From the NCBI RefSeq assembly GCF_023715535.1, contig NZ_JAMBOI010000007.1, positions 36,779 through 100,778 on the forward strand: a stretch of DNA of 64,000 bases, given 5' to 3'. Both the position numbers and the translations under genes were made by a program. This stretch comes from Sporosarcina luteola. GTDB lineage: Bacteria; Bacillota; Bacilli; Bacillales_A; Planococcaceae. Shown piece by piece: positions 6,642 through 15,476 of this stretch (its first letter is position 1; every line of letters begins with the position of its first letter). Below the pieces are notes generated by a model that was not told the origin of the DNA, searched no databases, and saw only the letters and a list, made by a program, of their open reading frames with translations.

Positions 6642-8177
6642 ATGCAAACGAAACGTAAAGGGTTTTTCCAAAAGTTTTTAGATATGATCGAAACAACCGG
6701 AAACCGCTTGCCACATCCCGTCACGCTATTTGCATTGCTTGCGTTACTTGTCATTGTACTATCTGCTGTCGTTTCTTCCTTCGGGATCAGTGTTCCGCAT
6801 CCCGGTAAAGAAGGAGAAGTAATTGAAGTTACGAACCTTCTTACAGTAGAAGGCATTCACTATATCATTACGAATATGACCGCGAACTTCATTGGCTTCG
6901 CTCCACTGGGCGTCGTGCTTATTACGATGCTTGGAATCGGATTAGCCGAAGGATCGGGTCTGATCAGTGCGATGCTTCGTGGGTTTGTCATGTCTGTACC
7001 AAAGCAACTGATTACGTTAGGACTCGTTTTCGCAGGTGTCATGTCCAGTGTTGCTTCTGATGCGGGTTATGTTGTACTTCCGCCATTAGGCGCCGTCATC
7101 TTCGCTGCACTCGGACGTCATCCACTTGCCGGACTTGCTGCGGCATTCGCTGGTGTTTCCGGTGGATTTAGCGCTAACTTATTGCTGTCGGGAACAGATG
7201 CTTTACTAGGTGAGCTGACAATTATGTCTGCGGCAATCATCGATCCTGCTTATGCAGATGGCATGAACATCGCAATGAACTATTACTTCATCGCGGCTTC
7301 CGTGTTTGTTCTTACAATCGTCGGAGCTTGGGTAACCGAGAAAATTGTTGAACCGCGTCTTGGAGAGTACAACGGAGAATTCCGTGAAAAAGTTGAGAAG
7401 CTTACATCTATCGAGAAAAAGGGCCTTCTATGGGCGGGTCTTTCATTACTCGTTGCAGGAATTCTTGTCTCCTTGCTTGTTCTACTACCAGGTGCGCCTC
7501 TTCGTGGAGACGAAGCGGACATGCCTATTATCAAATCACCATTCATGAAATCACTTGTGCCGATCATCGCCTTCCTGTTCTTCGTTCCGGGACTCGTGTA
7601 CGGTAAAGTGACAAAAGAAATTCGGAATGACAAAGATGTCGCAAGAATGCTGACCGCAACAATGGCTGCTATGGGTACATTCATCGTATTGTCCTTTACA
7701 GCGAGCCAGTTCGTCGCATTCTTCTCTGAGTCAAACATGGGGCTAGTACTCGGTGTGTACGGTGCGAAGTTCCTTGAAAGTATCAACTTGACAGGTATTC
7801 CACTTATACTATTATTCATCGTCATTGCGGCATTCATTAACCTGTTCATCGGTAGTGCCTCCGCAAAATGGGCGATGATGGCACCAGTATTCGTACCGAT
7901 TATGATGAAGCTTGGCTATTCACCAGAACTGACACAAATGGCTTACCGAATTGCCGACTCATCAACAAATATCATTTCGCCACTAATGACGTACTTTGCG
8001 ATTATTATCGCTTTCGCACAAAAATACGATAAAAAAATGGGTATCGGTACACTGATCTCTGTCATGTTCCCGTACTCTATGTTCTTCCTGTTAGTGTGGA
8101 GCCTTACTCTCATCGTCTGGATGCTATTCGGCATCGATCTCGGACCTGGGTCTCCTATTCACTACAACGGAAACTAA
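6642..8177 (+). CDS. AbgT-family transporter
   Basis: A 511-residue polytopic membrane protein of the AbgT (p-aminobenzoyl-glutamate) family. Recognisable stretches are GNRLPHPVTLF near the N-terminus, DAGYVVLPPLGAVIF, AGVSGGFSANLLLSGTD and the late ADSSTNIISPLMTYF. Family members import p-aminobenzoyl-glutamate or export antimetabolites such as sulfonamides, coupled to ions; which applies here cannot be read. AGGAGAAAGGGG precedes the ATG. It forms a single-gene unit closed by a good terminator. Confidence 0.9.
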   Translation: MQTKRKGFFQKFLDMIETTGNRLPHPVTLFALLALLVIVLSAVVSSFGISVPHPGKEGEVIEVTNLLTVEGIHYIITNMTANFIGFAPLGVVLITMLGIGLAEGSGLISAMLRGFVMSVPKQLITLGLVFAGVMSSVASDAGYVVLPPLGAVIFAALGRHPLAGLAAAFAGVSGGFSANLLLSGTDALLGELTIMSAAIIDPAYADGMNIAMNYYFIAASVFVLTIVGAWVTEKIVEPRLGEYNGEFREKVEKLTSIEKKGLLWAGLSLLVAGILVSLLVLLPGAPLRGDEADMPIIKSPFMKSLVPIIAFLFFVPGLVYGKVTKEIRNDKDVARMLTATMAAMGTFIVLSFTASQFVAFFSESNMGLVLGVYGAKFLESINLTGIPLILLFIVIAAFINLFIGSASAKWAMMAPVFVPIMMKLGYSPELTQMAYRIADSSTNIISPLMTYFAIIIAFAQKYDKKMGIGTLISVMFPYSMFFLLVWSLTLIVWMLFGIDLGPGSPIHYNGN

Positions 8178-8181
8178 GACT

Positions 8182-8216
8182 AAAGCACAACCTTCTATTA
8201 TGGGTTGTGCTTTTTT
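8182..8216 (+). terminator. Terminator of the AbgT-type gene
   Basis: AAAGCACAACC (8182-8192) pairs with GGTTGTGCTTT, followed by Ts. Confidence 0.85.
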
Positions 8217-8297
8217 CATGCTATACATAATTTTTTTGTACACCTATTAGTAATTACAAATTGCCTAACCGCAAATAAAACCTTCACCAATGGCCAT

Positions 8298-9062
8298 TTA
8301 ATTCGCTTCCTTCACAGACACCAACTCCGTAAAAATCTTGCCATTTTTATCTGTGATTTTTAAGATTCCGATCCCTTTTGCGAAGTAAACTCTCGAGCCG
8401 CTCGGATAACGAAGAATGACGACGTTCTTAAATGTGCCGGCTTTTACGGAGACTGTTTTCGTCGTGCTCTCAACCAGAACCTTTTGCTCCTCGAACATCA
8501 AAGATGAATCTATAATGGTAGCCCCTTGTTTCAATGGATAGGGGACGTTGATGAAGATGTGGTCGGAACTCGATACACCCATAAGCAGTCTTTTCCTGTC
8601 TTCGATGTAGGTGAAGTTCGATAAATCCGGGTAGAGGGAACTCTTTTTATTGTATAAGTACGTGTATTCATCATCTTTCTCTACAGTAAACGTCTCTTTC
8701 TTCTCTTCTAAGAACGATGGTGCATACGTAAGAATCAACCCAGCCTTAGGCGCGAGGCCACCGGTGACAGTCGTTAATGCGGCTTTCGGGTTTTTCTTGG
8801 ATAAAGCGGACGTATACACATATCCTTTGCTGTTACCGGCTTGTACATAGGACCATCCCTTTGCTGAAGAGATTACAGTAACTTTCGAATGGTTCTTAAT
8901 GGTGCCAAGCTTTTTCGCATTTTGTTTTGGTTCTGCACGCAGGACAATATCATTTTTCGCATGGACGTACATTTCGGTTGTTGCTTTAGCGGTTGTATGC
9001 GTAGGAAACGCATAAGAACAACCAAGGATCAACACCATCATTGCTACGAATATTTTTCTAAT
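8298..9062 (-). CDS. Secreted SH3b-domain protein (possible ATT start)
   Basis: About 254 residues: signal peptide (RKIFVAMMVLILGCSYAFP), a bacterial SH3 domain at about residues 30-95 (NDIVLRAEPKQNAKKLGTI...GWSYVQAGNSKGYVYTSAL) and a C-terminal domain of unknown type. SH3b domains usually bind cell wall. The start is unusual: GAGGAG lies eight bases before ATT-AGA-AAA (ATT at 9062), giving a normal basic signal peptide. GTG at 9071 is in frame but sits inside the ribosome site. I prefer ATT with moderate confidence. Confidence 0.7.
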   Translation of the reverse strand: MRKIFVAMMVLILGCSYAFPTHTTAKATTEMYVHAKNDIVLRAEPKQNAKKLGTIKNHSKVTVISSAKGWSYVQAGNSKGYVYTSALSKKNPKAALTTVTGGLAPKAGLILTYAPSFLEEKKETFTVEKDDEYTYLYNKKSSLYPDLSNFTYIEDRKRLLMGVSSSDHIFINVPYPLKQGATIIDSSLMFEEQKVLVESTTKTVSVKAGTFKNVVILRYPSGSRVYFAKGIGILKITDKNGKIFTELVSVKEAN

Positions 9063-9071
9063 TTCAACCAC

Positions 9072-9261
9072 TCCTCACTATAGTTACTACTAAACGAGGT
9101 TATGAAGCATGTTTTGAAAATAGAACATATTGCAGGGGGGGACGCCAGGCAGGAAGCTCACCGTTCAGGAAGTGTATGGACTAGATAATAGTCTTTACCC
9201 TATACCTGTGAAATAAATTCGGATCTGTTAGCGAATGATGAATGCCAATTGCTCCACAATA
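9072..9261. other. Intergenic region without recognised gene
   Basis: Upstream region of the SH3b gene, AT-rich with a G7 run at 9136. Nothing coding is seen before hairpin repeat A at 9262. Confidence 0.5.
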
Positions 9262-9306
9262 AAAAAATCCATCCTTGAGTGTCTAGCTCACATAGGATGG
9301 ATTATT
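9262..9306. repeat. Hairpin repeat A, copy 3
   Basis: AATCCATCC (9266-9274) pairs with GGATGGATT (9295-9303), loop with GAGTG...CTCAC. Followed by CCCCTTGTAGGGAACC and a GCCAAC/GTTGGC mini-hairpin as in copy 1. Confidence 0.75.
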
Positions 9307-9418
9307 TCACCTTGGGTAGATTCCCCTTGTAGGGAACCTTCTATTACAGACCGCCAACTGTTGGCAGCATTTTGACGGCCATATAGATAACTAAATACCT
9401 GTGCTTTACACCTTAACA

Positions 9419-9910
9419 TTAGGCCCTATATTTCATAGCTAAGCCTTTTAAGAAGTTCCTGGCGTATCGATCCAGGCACGGTTTATAATTCTTGTGCCCT
9501 TCTTTTCTCAAGACAGCACTTAGTTCGCCTTTTGATATCGTGACTCCCGCATTCTCCAAAATCTCAAGCATATCCTCACTTGTTAATGCGAGCGCAATTT
9601 TCACTTTCTTAAGTAGGAGATTATTAACGCTTTCATTCGTCATGGCAGATACTGCCGGAGCTTGTCCTGGTTTTGGTTCTTGTTTTCCTCTTTTATAGAT
9701 AATCAGACCATTTAAAAATGAATCCAACATTTGATTCGTACACTTCATTTGTTCTTCATTTTCCGTTTCATCATCATTTGATTTTGTAAGCAACAGCAGC
9801 ACATCTTCTTTTGTCACTTCAACGCCGCCAAGTTTAAAAATGTCAACCATCTCAGTATTCGTAAAATCCAAAGCATATCGTAATCGAATTAATATATCAT
9901 TATTATTCAT
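9419..9910 (-). CDS. DUF1456 family protein (YehS-like)
   Basis: A 163-residue soluble protein made of two similar halves: NNNDILIRLRYALDFTNTEMVDIFKLGG and VNNLLLKKVKIALALTSEDMLEILENAG. This tandem is the hallmark of DUF1456 (E. coli YehS). AGGAGG precedes the ATG closely. The length is normal for the family. Function is unknown. It stands alone, with hairpin repeats on both sides. Confidence 0.85.
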   Translation of the reverse strand: MNNNDILIRLRYALDFTNTEMVDIFKLGGVEVTKEDVLLLLTKSNDDETENEEQMKCTNQMLDSFLNGLIIYKRGKQEPKPGQAPAVSAMTNESVNNLLLKKVKIALALTSEDMLEILENAGVTISKGELSAVLRKEGHKNYKPCLDRYARNFLKGLAMKYRA

Positions 9911-10083
9911 TGTAGACCTCCTGTATATAGTGCTGTACGTACAAAATGACCATCCTTATTATTGCCATCTTGAGTGTTACTATTATTTATTTAATCGATT
10001 TAACCCTAATAATAGCACAAAAAATTAATCTTAATTCAAATGCTATATATTACAAAAAAGAATTACACATTCTAGAAAACAAG

Positions 10084-10120
10084 AAAACCACTCTCAGCCG
10101 TTGCAAGCTAAAGAGTGGCT
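10084..10120. repeat. Hairpin repeat B, copy 1
   Basis: GAAAACCACTC with GAGTGG, preceded by TACACATTCTAGAAAACAAG which also precedes copy 4 at 41540. It lies just after the lipoprotein gene (minus strand) and can serve as its terminator. Confidence 0.7.
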
Positions 10121-10137
10121 ATTGACAAAAAAGTCGA

Positions 10138-10875
10138 TCAAGAGTCGGTGTCACCCGCTTCGCTCACCGGTTCAAAGTATACAGCCGAAACTTTTGAAAC
10201 ACGTACCTTCTGGCCTTCTTGCAACTGAACTAGACTTTTGGAATTTGTCAATCCGCCTCCCAGCAATTCAAATAGGCGAGGGTCTTTACCTTCTTCAATA
10301 ATTTGTACAAAGCCATGCCCATTGGAGATGCTCATTGTATAATTCCCCGGCTCAATGTCCAATCCGACATCCCATATGCCTGCTGTCAACTCTGTGGAAA
10401 GCTCTGTCTTCACAGGGGAGATTGTTACTGTATTATAGCCACCGTCAAAAATAATCGAAAACGTTGAATCGATATCCGCGGTTAATGTAGGCACACCAGC
10501 CTTCTCTCCTACGATTTCCCGAAAGAGCAAGTTATCATCTTTATCGTAAACATAAATATTACCTGATGGATAACCGGTCAGTGCATACCTTCCAGCCTCT
10601 AGAGTTACCTTTGCTCCTTTTTTTGTAGGCATCGGTGCGTACTTTCTTGTTGCTTCTTTATTATTCCGATCTACTGTCGTGAAAATGGCCGGATGAATCT
10701 TTCCGATGATTTCATCTCTTGTAGTTCCTGTAATTTCATAGTTGTCAGCATATACGCTTATCATTTCCGACTTCTTACCTTGTAAATTATGACAACCTGA
10801 CAAAAATAACACGCAACTAAAAATTCCAATTAACATTCCCTTGGCATCAAACCGTTTTTCCATAATATTTTTCAT
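10138..10875 (-). CDS. Lipoprotein of the ABC exporter operon
   Basis: A 245-residue lipoprotein (lipobox FLSGC, Cys about 28) with beta-rich mature part containing two similar pieces (LEAGRYALTGYPSGNIYVYD and IEPGNYTMSISNGHGFVQII), perhaps a duplicated domain. The ATG at 10875 overlaps the end of the ATPase gene by 29 bases and follows GGTGGAG, so it is co-translated with it. A role as accessory or substrate-binding part of the exporter, or as self-protection protein, is inferred from position only. Confidence 0.7.
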   Translation of the reverse strand: MKNIMEKRFDAKGMLIGIFSCVLFLSGCHNLQGKKSEMISVYADNYEITGTTRDEIIGKIHPAIFTTVDRNNKEATRKYAPMPTKKGAKVTLEAGRYALTGYPSGNIYVYDKDDNLLFREIVGEKAGVPTLTADIDSTFSIIFDGGYNTVTISPVKTELSTELTAGIWDVGLDIEPGNYTMSISNGHGFVQIIEEGKDPRLFELLGGGLTNSKSLVQLQEGQKVRVSKVSAVYFEPVSEAGDTDS

Positions 10876-11740
10876 AATACTCCACCGTCCCCAATGGCCC
10901 GATTGTCATTTCCTTATTATATTTAAGCATCCGGCCCATCCATTTTGATTGTTCCGACTCACTCATTCCACCTAACGGAATGCATAATAAGTAATTGGCT
11001 ATAAACATATGACCCTCTGGTAAATCCAGTTCACTTTTAATCGATTCGTACTGTTCAGCACTCACGTCAAGTTTAAGAAAATTTTCATTTTCACCTGTGA
11101 ATTTTTGTTCATGGACAAACTTTCCGTCTTTCAAAAATAGAACTCGGTCGGCGTAAAGGTCTAAGTTTGCCAACAAGTGCGAAGCGACAAATATGAGCTT
11201 ATCCTGCTTCATTTCCATTAAACATTCTGATATGAGAGCGACATTTTCAACATCCAGACCATTCATCACTTCATCCATCAACATAATCGGCGTGTCTGCT
11301 GCCATCATCATCGAGAAACATAATCGTTGTCGCATCCCTAATGAATACGTTCGGACTTTCCGTTTCACATAATGCCCCATGTTAAGACGTTTAATGATGG
11401 AAGGTACATGCTTCGTCGATCCTTTCCACATATTTGCGTAAAGTTTCATATGATCTACACCGGACAATTCTTCAAATAAGTCCTTTTGTTCCGGAAAGGT
11501 CGCCAACATCCGATGAATATGCAATTCTTCCTTTTCATTCCGGTACGTATATTTCCCATCAAAAAAAACATGTCCGGAATCGGGTTTCACAAAGTTCGCC
11601 ATCACATTGAACATCGTTGTCTTACCTGTTCCATTCGGTGCGGCGACACCTATAATCTCCCCTTTATTCGCTGTTAAATCCAATGAATCCAATACGATTT
11701 TATCATTATATGCAATCGTTACATTTGATAATTTCAGCAT
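10847..11740 (-). CDS. ABC transporter ATP-binding protein
   Basis: A 297-residue ATPase with Walker A PNGTGKTT (about 36-43), signature YSLGMRQRL and Walker B PIMLMDEVMNGLD. The D-loop and a following His in VASH are present, so it should be active. It belongs with the ABC-2 type exporters with a C-terminal extension of about 80 residues. It follows two permease genes and precedes a lipoprotein gene in one minus-strand operon with small gaps (15 bases and an overlap). Confidence 0.9.
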   Translation of the reverse strand: MLKLSNVTIAYNDKIVLDSLDLTANKGEIIGVAAPNGTGKTTMFNVMANFVKPDSGHVFFDGKYTYRNEKEELHIHRMLATFPEQKDLFEELSGVDHMKLYANMWKGSTKHVPSIIKRLNMGHYVKRKVRTYSLGMRQRLCFSMMMAADTPIMLMDEVMNGLDVENVALISECLMEMKQDKLIFVASHLLANLDLYADRVLFLKDGKFVHEQKFTGENENFLKLDVSAEQYESIKSELDLPEGHMFIANYLLCIPLGGMSESEQSKWMGRMLKYNKEMTIGPLGTVEYYEKYYGKTV

Positions 11741-11755
11741 CTATTCCCCAGCCTT

Positions 11756-12949
11756 TCAACTAATTTTCATTGGGATCGTTTCCACTTTTTGAATATGCAA
11801 AAGCTTATTCCTAAAATATAAAATTGACATGACAAGAAAAGTGAGGAGGACAAGCCAACTATACGCGTGTTTGAAATCGAGTTCTTCAATCCCATATTCC
11901 TTAGCTGCTTCGCCACTTAGAACCGCGCTAATATCAATGAATTTGAGTGGATAGAGCCAATTTGTCTCCACTCCAACAGCTAGAAGAAGTTGTGGTGATA
12001 GTAATATAAATAGCAATATAACAATTGCTGCGTACAAGTTTTTTGTCACGAGGTTAAGTAACAGGAAAGTAAATAAAAGCAAAAGTGCAATCAAGCCAAA
12101 CGCGACGAACATGAGAAATAAATAGCGCAACATGGATATTGCGATAAAATCCGCGTCCTGATAAATGAGTACAGGGGTTCTAAAGTCTCCCCACCCGGTT
12201 TTTCTCGATACATAATAACCGCCTATTAAAATACTTGCAGATAGGAAGAGCATAATTTGTACGAAATGAACCCCTACTTTACTAGCTGCTTTTTGCATGA
12301 AGGAAATGGGAAATCCATTCACGACAGAAGGATGCTGTTGATCATTTAATAGCATGCTGCTTCCCGCAAACAATACTAGCAGGCAAAACATGACACCGCT
12401 TATTTGGCGCAATGCCACCGGTATGTAATTGCTAGCTTTAAATTGATCTTGGATGAGGGTAAGTTCATGTTCTAAGTGATACCGATAGAGTGCATTTTCT
12501 TTTTGGATTTCGTCAATTGGAACAATATACTCCTTTTGTATCCCTTTATTCCCTCGTCGATGCAACTCAAGACGTAATTCATTCAGCTGAAGTCCAGCCT
12601 CAAAAAAATTTTGCAAGTTAGGTCCTGCACCAAAAAAACCAAGAAAGATTCCTTGTTCTTCATTTCGTAAGTAAAGCCTTTGCATGTTAAGCAATGAAGA
12701 TTGTTGTATTAAATTGCTGCGAATTTCTTTTCCCTCTTCGGTCTGCCAAACAGAACCTGGAAACTTGTCGAGAATCTCAGGGAAATTCTCTGCTTCCTCA
12801 TTCTTCTCTTCCCTTAAGTCAACCATATCCAATTTACTGTAATGAGAGTAATAAAGCGGGAAAAAGAGAATCAATGCAACACCTAACAACCAATTTTTCT
12901 TATTTAATAGTAATAACTTCGTTTCAAATATTACATATTTCCAAAACAT
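11756..12949 (-). CDS. ABC exporter permease 2
   Basis: A 397-residue membrane protein: one N-terminal span (about 18-34), a long extracytoplasmic loop of about 150 residues, then five to six spans. This layout is typical of ABC-2 type permeases with a large external domain. GGAAGGAGGAAG precedes the ATG. It probably pairs with the permease at 12977 as a heterodimer with the ATPase at 10847. The substrate is unknown. Confidence 0.75.
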   Translation of the reverse strand: MFWKYVIFETKLLLLNKKNWLLGVALILFFPLYYSHYSKLDMVDLREEKNEEAENFPEILDKFPGSVWQTEEGKEIRSNLIQQSSLLNMQRLYLRNEEQGIFLGFFGAGPNLQNFFEAGLQLNELRLELHRRGNKGIQKEYIVPIDEIQKENALYRYHLEHELTLIQDQFKASNYIPVALRQISGVMFCLLVLFAGSSMLLNDQQHPSVVNGFPISFMQKAASKVGVHFVQIMLFLSASILIGGYYVSRKTGWGDFRTPVLIYQDADFIAISMLRYLFLMFVAFGLIALLLLFTFLLLNLVTKNLYAAIVILLFILLSPQLLLAVGVETNWLYPLKFIDISAVLSGEAAKEYGIEELDFKHAYSWLVLLTFLVMSILYFRNKLLHIQKVETIPMKIS

Positions 12950-12976
12950 GATTGTAAACTTCCTCCTTCCCGGCTT

Positions 12977-14215
12977 TTAACTTGCTTGATAGAATCGGCG
13001 TTTATTAATAACATGAGAAACGATAAACAGGATGACTTCAATGATAAAGTACGTAATAAGTAGTACGAGGACGCCTTTTGCATAGGTTATCGTTTCCGTG
13101 TTCAATAAAAAATTCTTTTCCCCATCAACTATTTTTCCAAAGTCAAAATAAGTCTGTGGGAACAGGCTGATGTCCTTGCCGAACAATTCTTGCGTAGAGC
13201 GCGCATAATAAAGTCGCTCTGAGAACAGTATCAAACTGCTAATAAATAAGACAATCCATTCATTTTTAAAAAGTAAGCTTAGGACGACATTCAACCTTAC
13301 AAATAGCATGACTAATAACGGTACGACAACAAGCGTCTTTCCTAAATAGGCTGCCAGTGAAACGACACTGTATTCCTCAATTGTAAACGTTTGTTGCCTA
13401 ATCATAATCGGAACATTCAAATCGAAATACCCGAACCCAAACTGAATCGTCATGACAAGTACTCCGACAACGATAACGCTAACAATGAACGCCATTGAAA
13501 AAAGAAATGCCGACAGTGATTTTAAATTCAGTTGGCGATACCAAGATAATGGTAAGCCTTGGAGGACCGCCTGATATTTTCGATCCCTTGAAAGAACATC
13601 ACTACTAAAATAAATGACGCAAAATAAAAGGAAGTATACCCCATAGTTTTGCAGAAAAATCTGCAATGTTTGCAATCCCGTTTTCTCATACATCAAACCA
13701 AATGTGATGTGGTAATCCTTATTGAGATAATCCTCATACTTCATCATCGTTTGGTAATAGGCATGCTGCCGATCCTTTTCAGGAAATGGTACGGTCTGAA
13801 ATAAATACCGATCCTCTAAATATTCACCTGGATTATTTTGCAAATAAAATGTCCTTAATTTGAGCAAGCGTTCAAAGTTTCGATTCTCAAAAGACTGCAA
13901 CATTCCAGAAAACAAATCATAATTATGGTCATTCGTCGCATAAACGGGTGAACCCACTTGACGATCATAGGAATAGCTATGCCAAGGATAAACAAGACCG
14001 GTATTACCGATACTTCTCCATAGTTTTTGCTGGTCTTCCAAATAAGTTAAATATTCCTCCGTCTCCTTTTTATTAAATGCTTCCTTCGTATTAGCATACG
14101 GCCATAAAAGTAAACAATAGCTAAACAATAAAACGCCGATGAAGAAAACAAATGGAATCGTTCGTCTGCTTCTTGCTGTAATTAAAAATTCATGCTTTAA
14201 ATAAGTTCGATTCAT
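12977..14215 (-). CDS. ABC exporter permease 1
   Basis: A 412-residue membrane protein with the same layout as its neighbour: N-terminal span at about 22-40, a 140-residue external loop rich in Tyr and charged residues, then about five spans. AAAAGGGGAAG precedes the ATG. First gene of the four-gene operon running to 10138. An AT-rich region upstream (14240-14300) should hold the promoter. Confidence 0.75.
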   Translation of the reverse strand: MNRTYLKHEFLITARSRRTIPFVFFIGVLLFSYCLLLWPYANTKEAFNKKETEEYLTYLEDQQKLWRSIGNTGLVYPWHSYSYDRQVGSPVYATNDHNYDLFSGMLQSFENRNFERLLKLRTFYLQNNPGEYLEDRYLFQTVPFPEKDRQHAYYQTMMKYEDYLNKDYHITFGLMYEKTGLQTLQIFLQNYGVYFLLFCVIYFSSDVLSRDRKYQAVLQGLPLSWYRQLNLKSLSAFLFSMAFIVSVIVVGVLVMTIQFGFGYFDLNVPIMIRQQTFTIEEYSVVSLAAYLGKTLVVVPLLVMLFVRLNVVLSLLFKNEWIVLFISSLILFSERLYYARSTQELFGKDISLFPQTYFDFGKIVDGEKNFLLNTETITYAKGVLVLLITYFIIEVILFIVSHVINKRRFYQAS

Positions 14216-14368
14216 CCCAGCTTCCCCTTTTTATTTATAAATTGTGTTTTTTATAATTTCAAAATACTCCATTATATTATACTATACACATATAATTGTC
14301 ATAGCTCAATAGTCTCTAGGGCAGTACGATTGTAGGACTCTCATTTGATATTTCTTTGTAAAAGTAAA

Positions 14369-14653
14369 ATGGAAAAGCAGACATTTACTTTGTTAATGGA
14401 GGCTTGTGATAAGCACGAAGGGGATGGAATACCAGGTCCTCTGATAGGCATTATGGATGTATGCTAAGATAAGGCTCATTGGGGTAAGTTCTGGACTAGA
14501 CTATCAGATTTCAAGAGGGAATATCTGTCCCATAATAGTTATTATGGAGATCTGATTAAGGTTTTAGCTTATACAATCTTTGGATATGGAAATTGGTCAA
14601 ACAATGATCGAATCAGAAAAGGTTTGAAACCAATTCGATTTAAACAGTTGTAA
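14369..14653 (+). pseudogene. Small gene interrupted by an in-frame TAA
   Basis: One open frame from ATG 14369 to TAA 14651 encodes about 93 residues but for a TAA at codon 33 (14465-14467). Before it: MEKQTFTLLMEACDKHEGDGIPGPLIGIMDVC; after it: DKAHWGKFWTRLSDFKRE and NDRIRKGLKPIRFKQL. Both halves look protein-like, and no frameshift is needed. It is a recently disabled gene, or less likely a sequencing error. The family is not firmly recognised. Confidence 0.6.
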
Positions 14654-14688
14654 TGAATGACTGTTTTGGCGGAAAGGGGAATGATGTC

Positions 14689-15309
14689 ATGAATCAGGAA
14701 AGATGGAGAGAACAACTGCTTAACAATCAAGAGTTGTTCATTGGTGAGGCGACGGCTCTCCGTTCGGCTGTTTTGATTCCACTCGTCCAGCTGGAAGGGC
14801 AATGGCGTGTGTTGTTCGAAGTCCGTTCGGCGATGATGAGGAGCCAGCCTGGCGATATTTGTTTTCCTGGCGGCCGAATTGATCCTACAGACGAATCACC
14901 TCTTTTCGCGGCGTTACGGGAAACGCATGAGGAGCTTGGAGTGAGCCCGGATACTGTAGAAGTGCTGGGTCCGCTAAGTCCGTATGTTGCTTCTCCGTCA
15001 TTTGTAGTCTATCCGTTTGCGGGGATAGTGGATTATAAGGAAATCATTCGGTCTTATAATAAAAATGAGGTTGAGGAAGTGTTCACCGTGCCGCTTGATT
15101 ATCTACTTAGTCATGAGCCGTATATGCATCCGGTTATGGTGAATCTCTCGCCCGATTCGAATTTTCCTTACGATAAGATCCGGAATGGTGAGAACTACCA
15201 ATGGAGGGGGCGTACGATGGAAGAATGGTTTTTCGAGTACGGACCTTACACGATTTGGGGACTGACCGCGAGGATTTTGAAGCATTTTATTGAGATTATC
15301 CGTGAATAG
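14689..15309 (+). CDS. Nudix hydrolase, CoA pyrophosphatase type
   Basis: A 206-residue Nudix enzyme. The Nudix box is complete (GGRIDPTDESPLFAALRETH then EELG), and the preceding VRSAMMRSQPGDICFPGG matches the extra motif of the CoA-diphosphatase subfamily (YeaB/NudL), which splits CoA into 3',5'-ADP and phosphopantetheine. GGAAAGGGG precedes the ATG at 14689; an in-frame ATG at 14653 overlaps the ribosome site region of no known use. Single gene followed by a terminator. Confidence 0.85.
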   Translation: MNQERWREQLLNNQELFIGEATALRSAVLIPLVQLEGQWRVLFEVRSAMMRSQPGDICFPGGRIDPTDESPLFAALRETHEELGVSPDTVEVLGPLSPYVASPSFVVYPFAGIVDYKEIIRSYNKNEVEEVFTVPLDYLLSHEPYMHPVMVNLSPDSNFPYDKIRNGENYQWRGRTMEEWFFEYGPYTIWGLTARILKHFIEIIRE

Positions 15310-15353
15310 TTCTGTGCAAATTGTTGTTGAAGGAAAACCAGAATAATTATGCT

Positions 15354-15375
15354 GCATCCTTTAAAGGGTGCTTTT
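15354..15375 (+). terminator. Terminator of the Nudix gene
   Basis: GCATCCTTT directly followed by AAAGGGTGC and TTTT; the tetraloop is formed from the centre. Confidence 0.55.
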
Positions 15376-15424
15376 CATATTACATGAGAAGGGATCTTTT
15401 TATTAAAGATAAAACCCAAAAAAA

Positions 15425-15466
15425 AATCCATCCTTGAGTGTCTAGCTCACAAAGGATGGATTATTA
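15425..15466. repeat. Hairpin repeat A, copy 4
   Basis: AATCCATCC pairs with GGATGGATT, loop with GAGTG...CTCAC. It lies between convergent genes (Nudix and RsbR) and may stop both transcripts. Confidence 0.75.
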
Positions 15467-15476
15467 ATACAACGTT

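Noticed and set aside
7283..7849. 188-codon minus-strand ORF inside the AbgT-type gene
   Set aside because: Shadow frame opposite a clear membrane transporter gene; composition is that of antisense coding.
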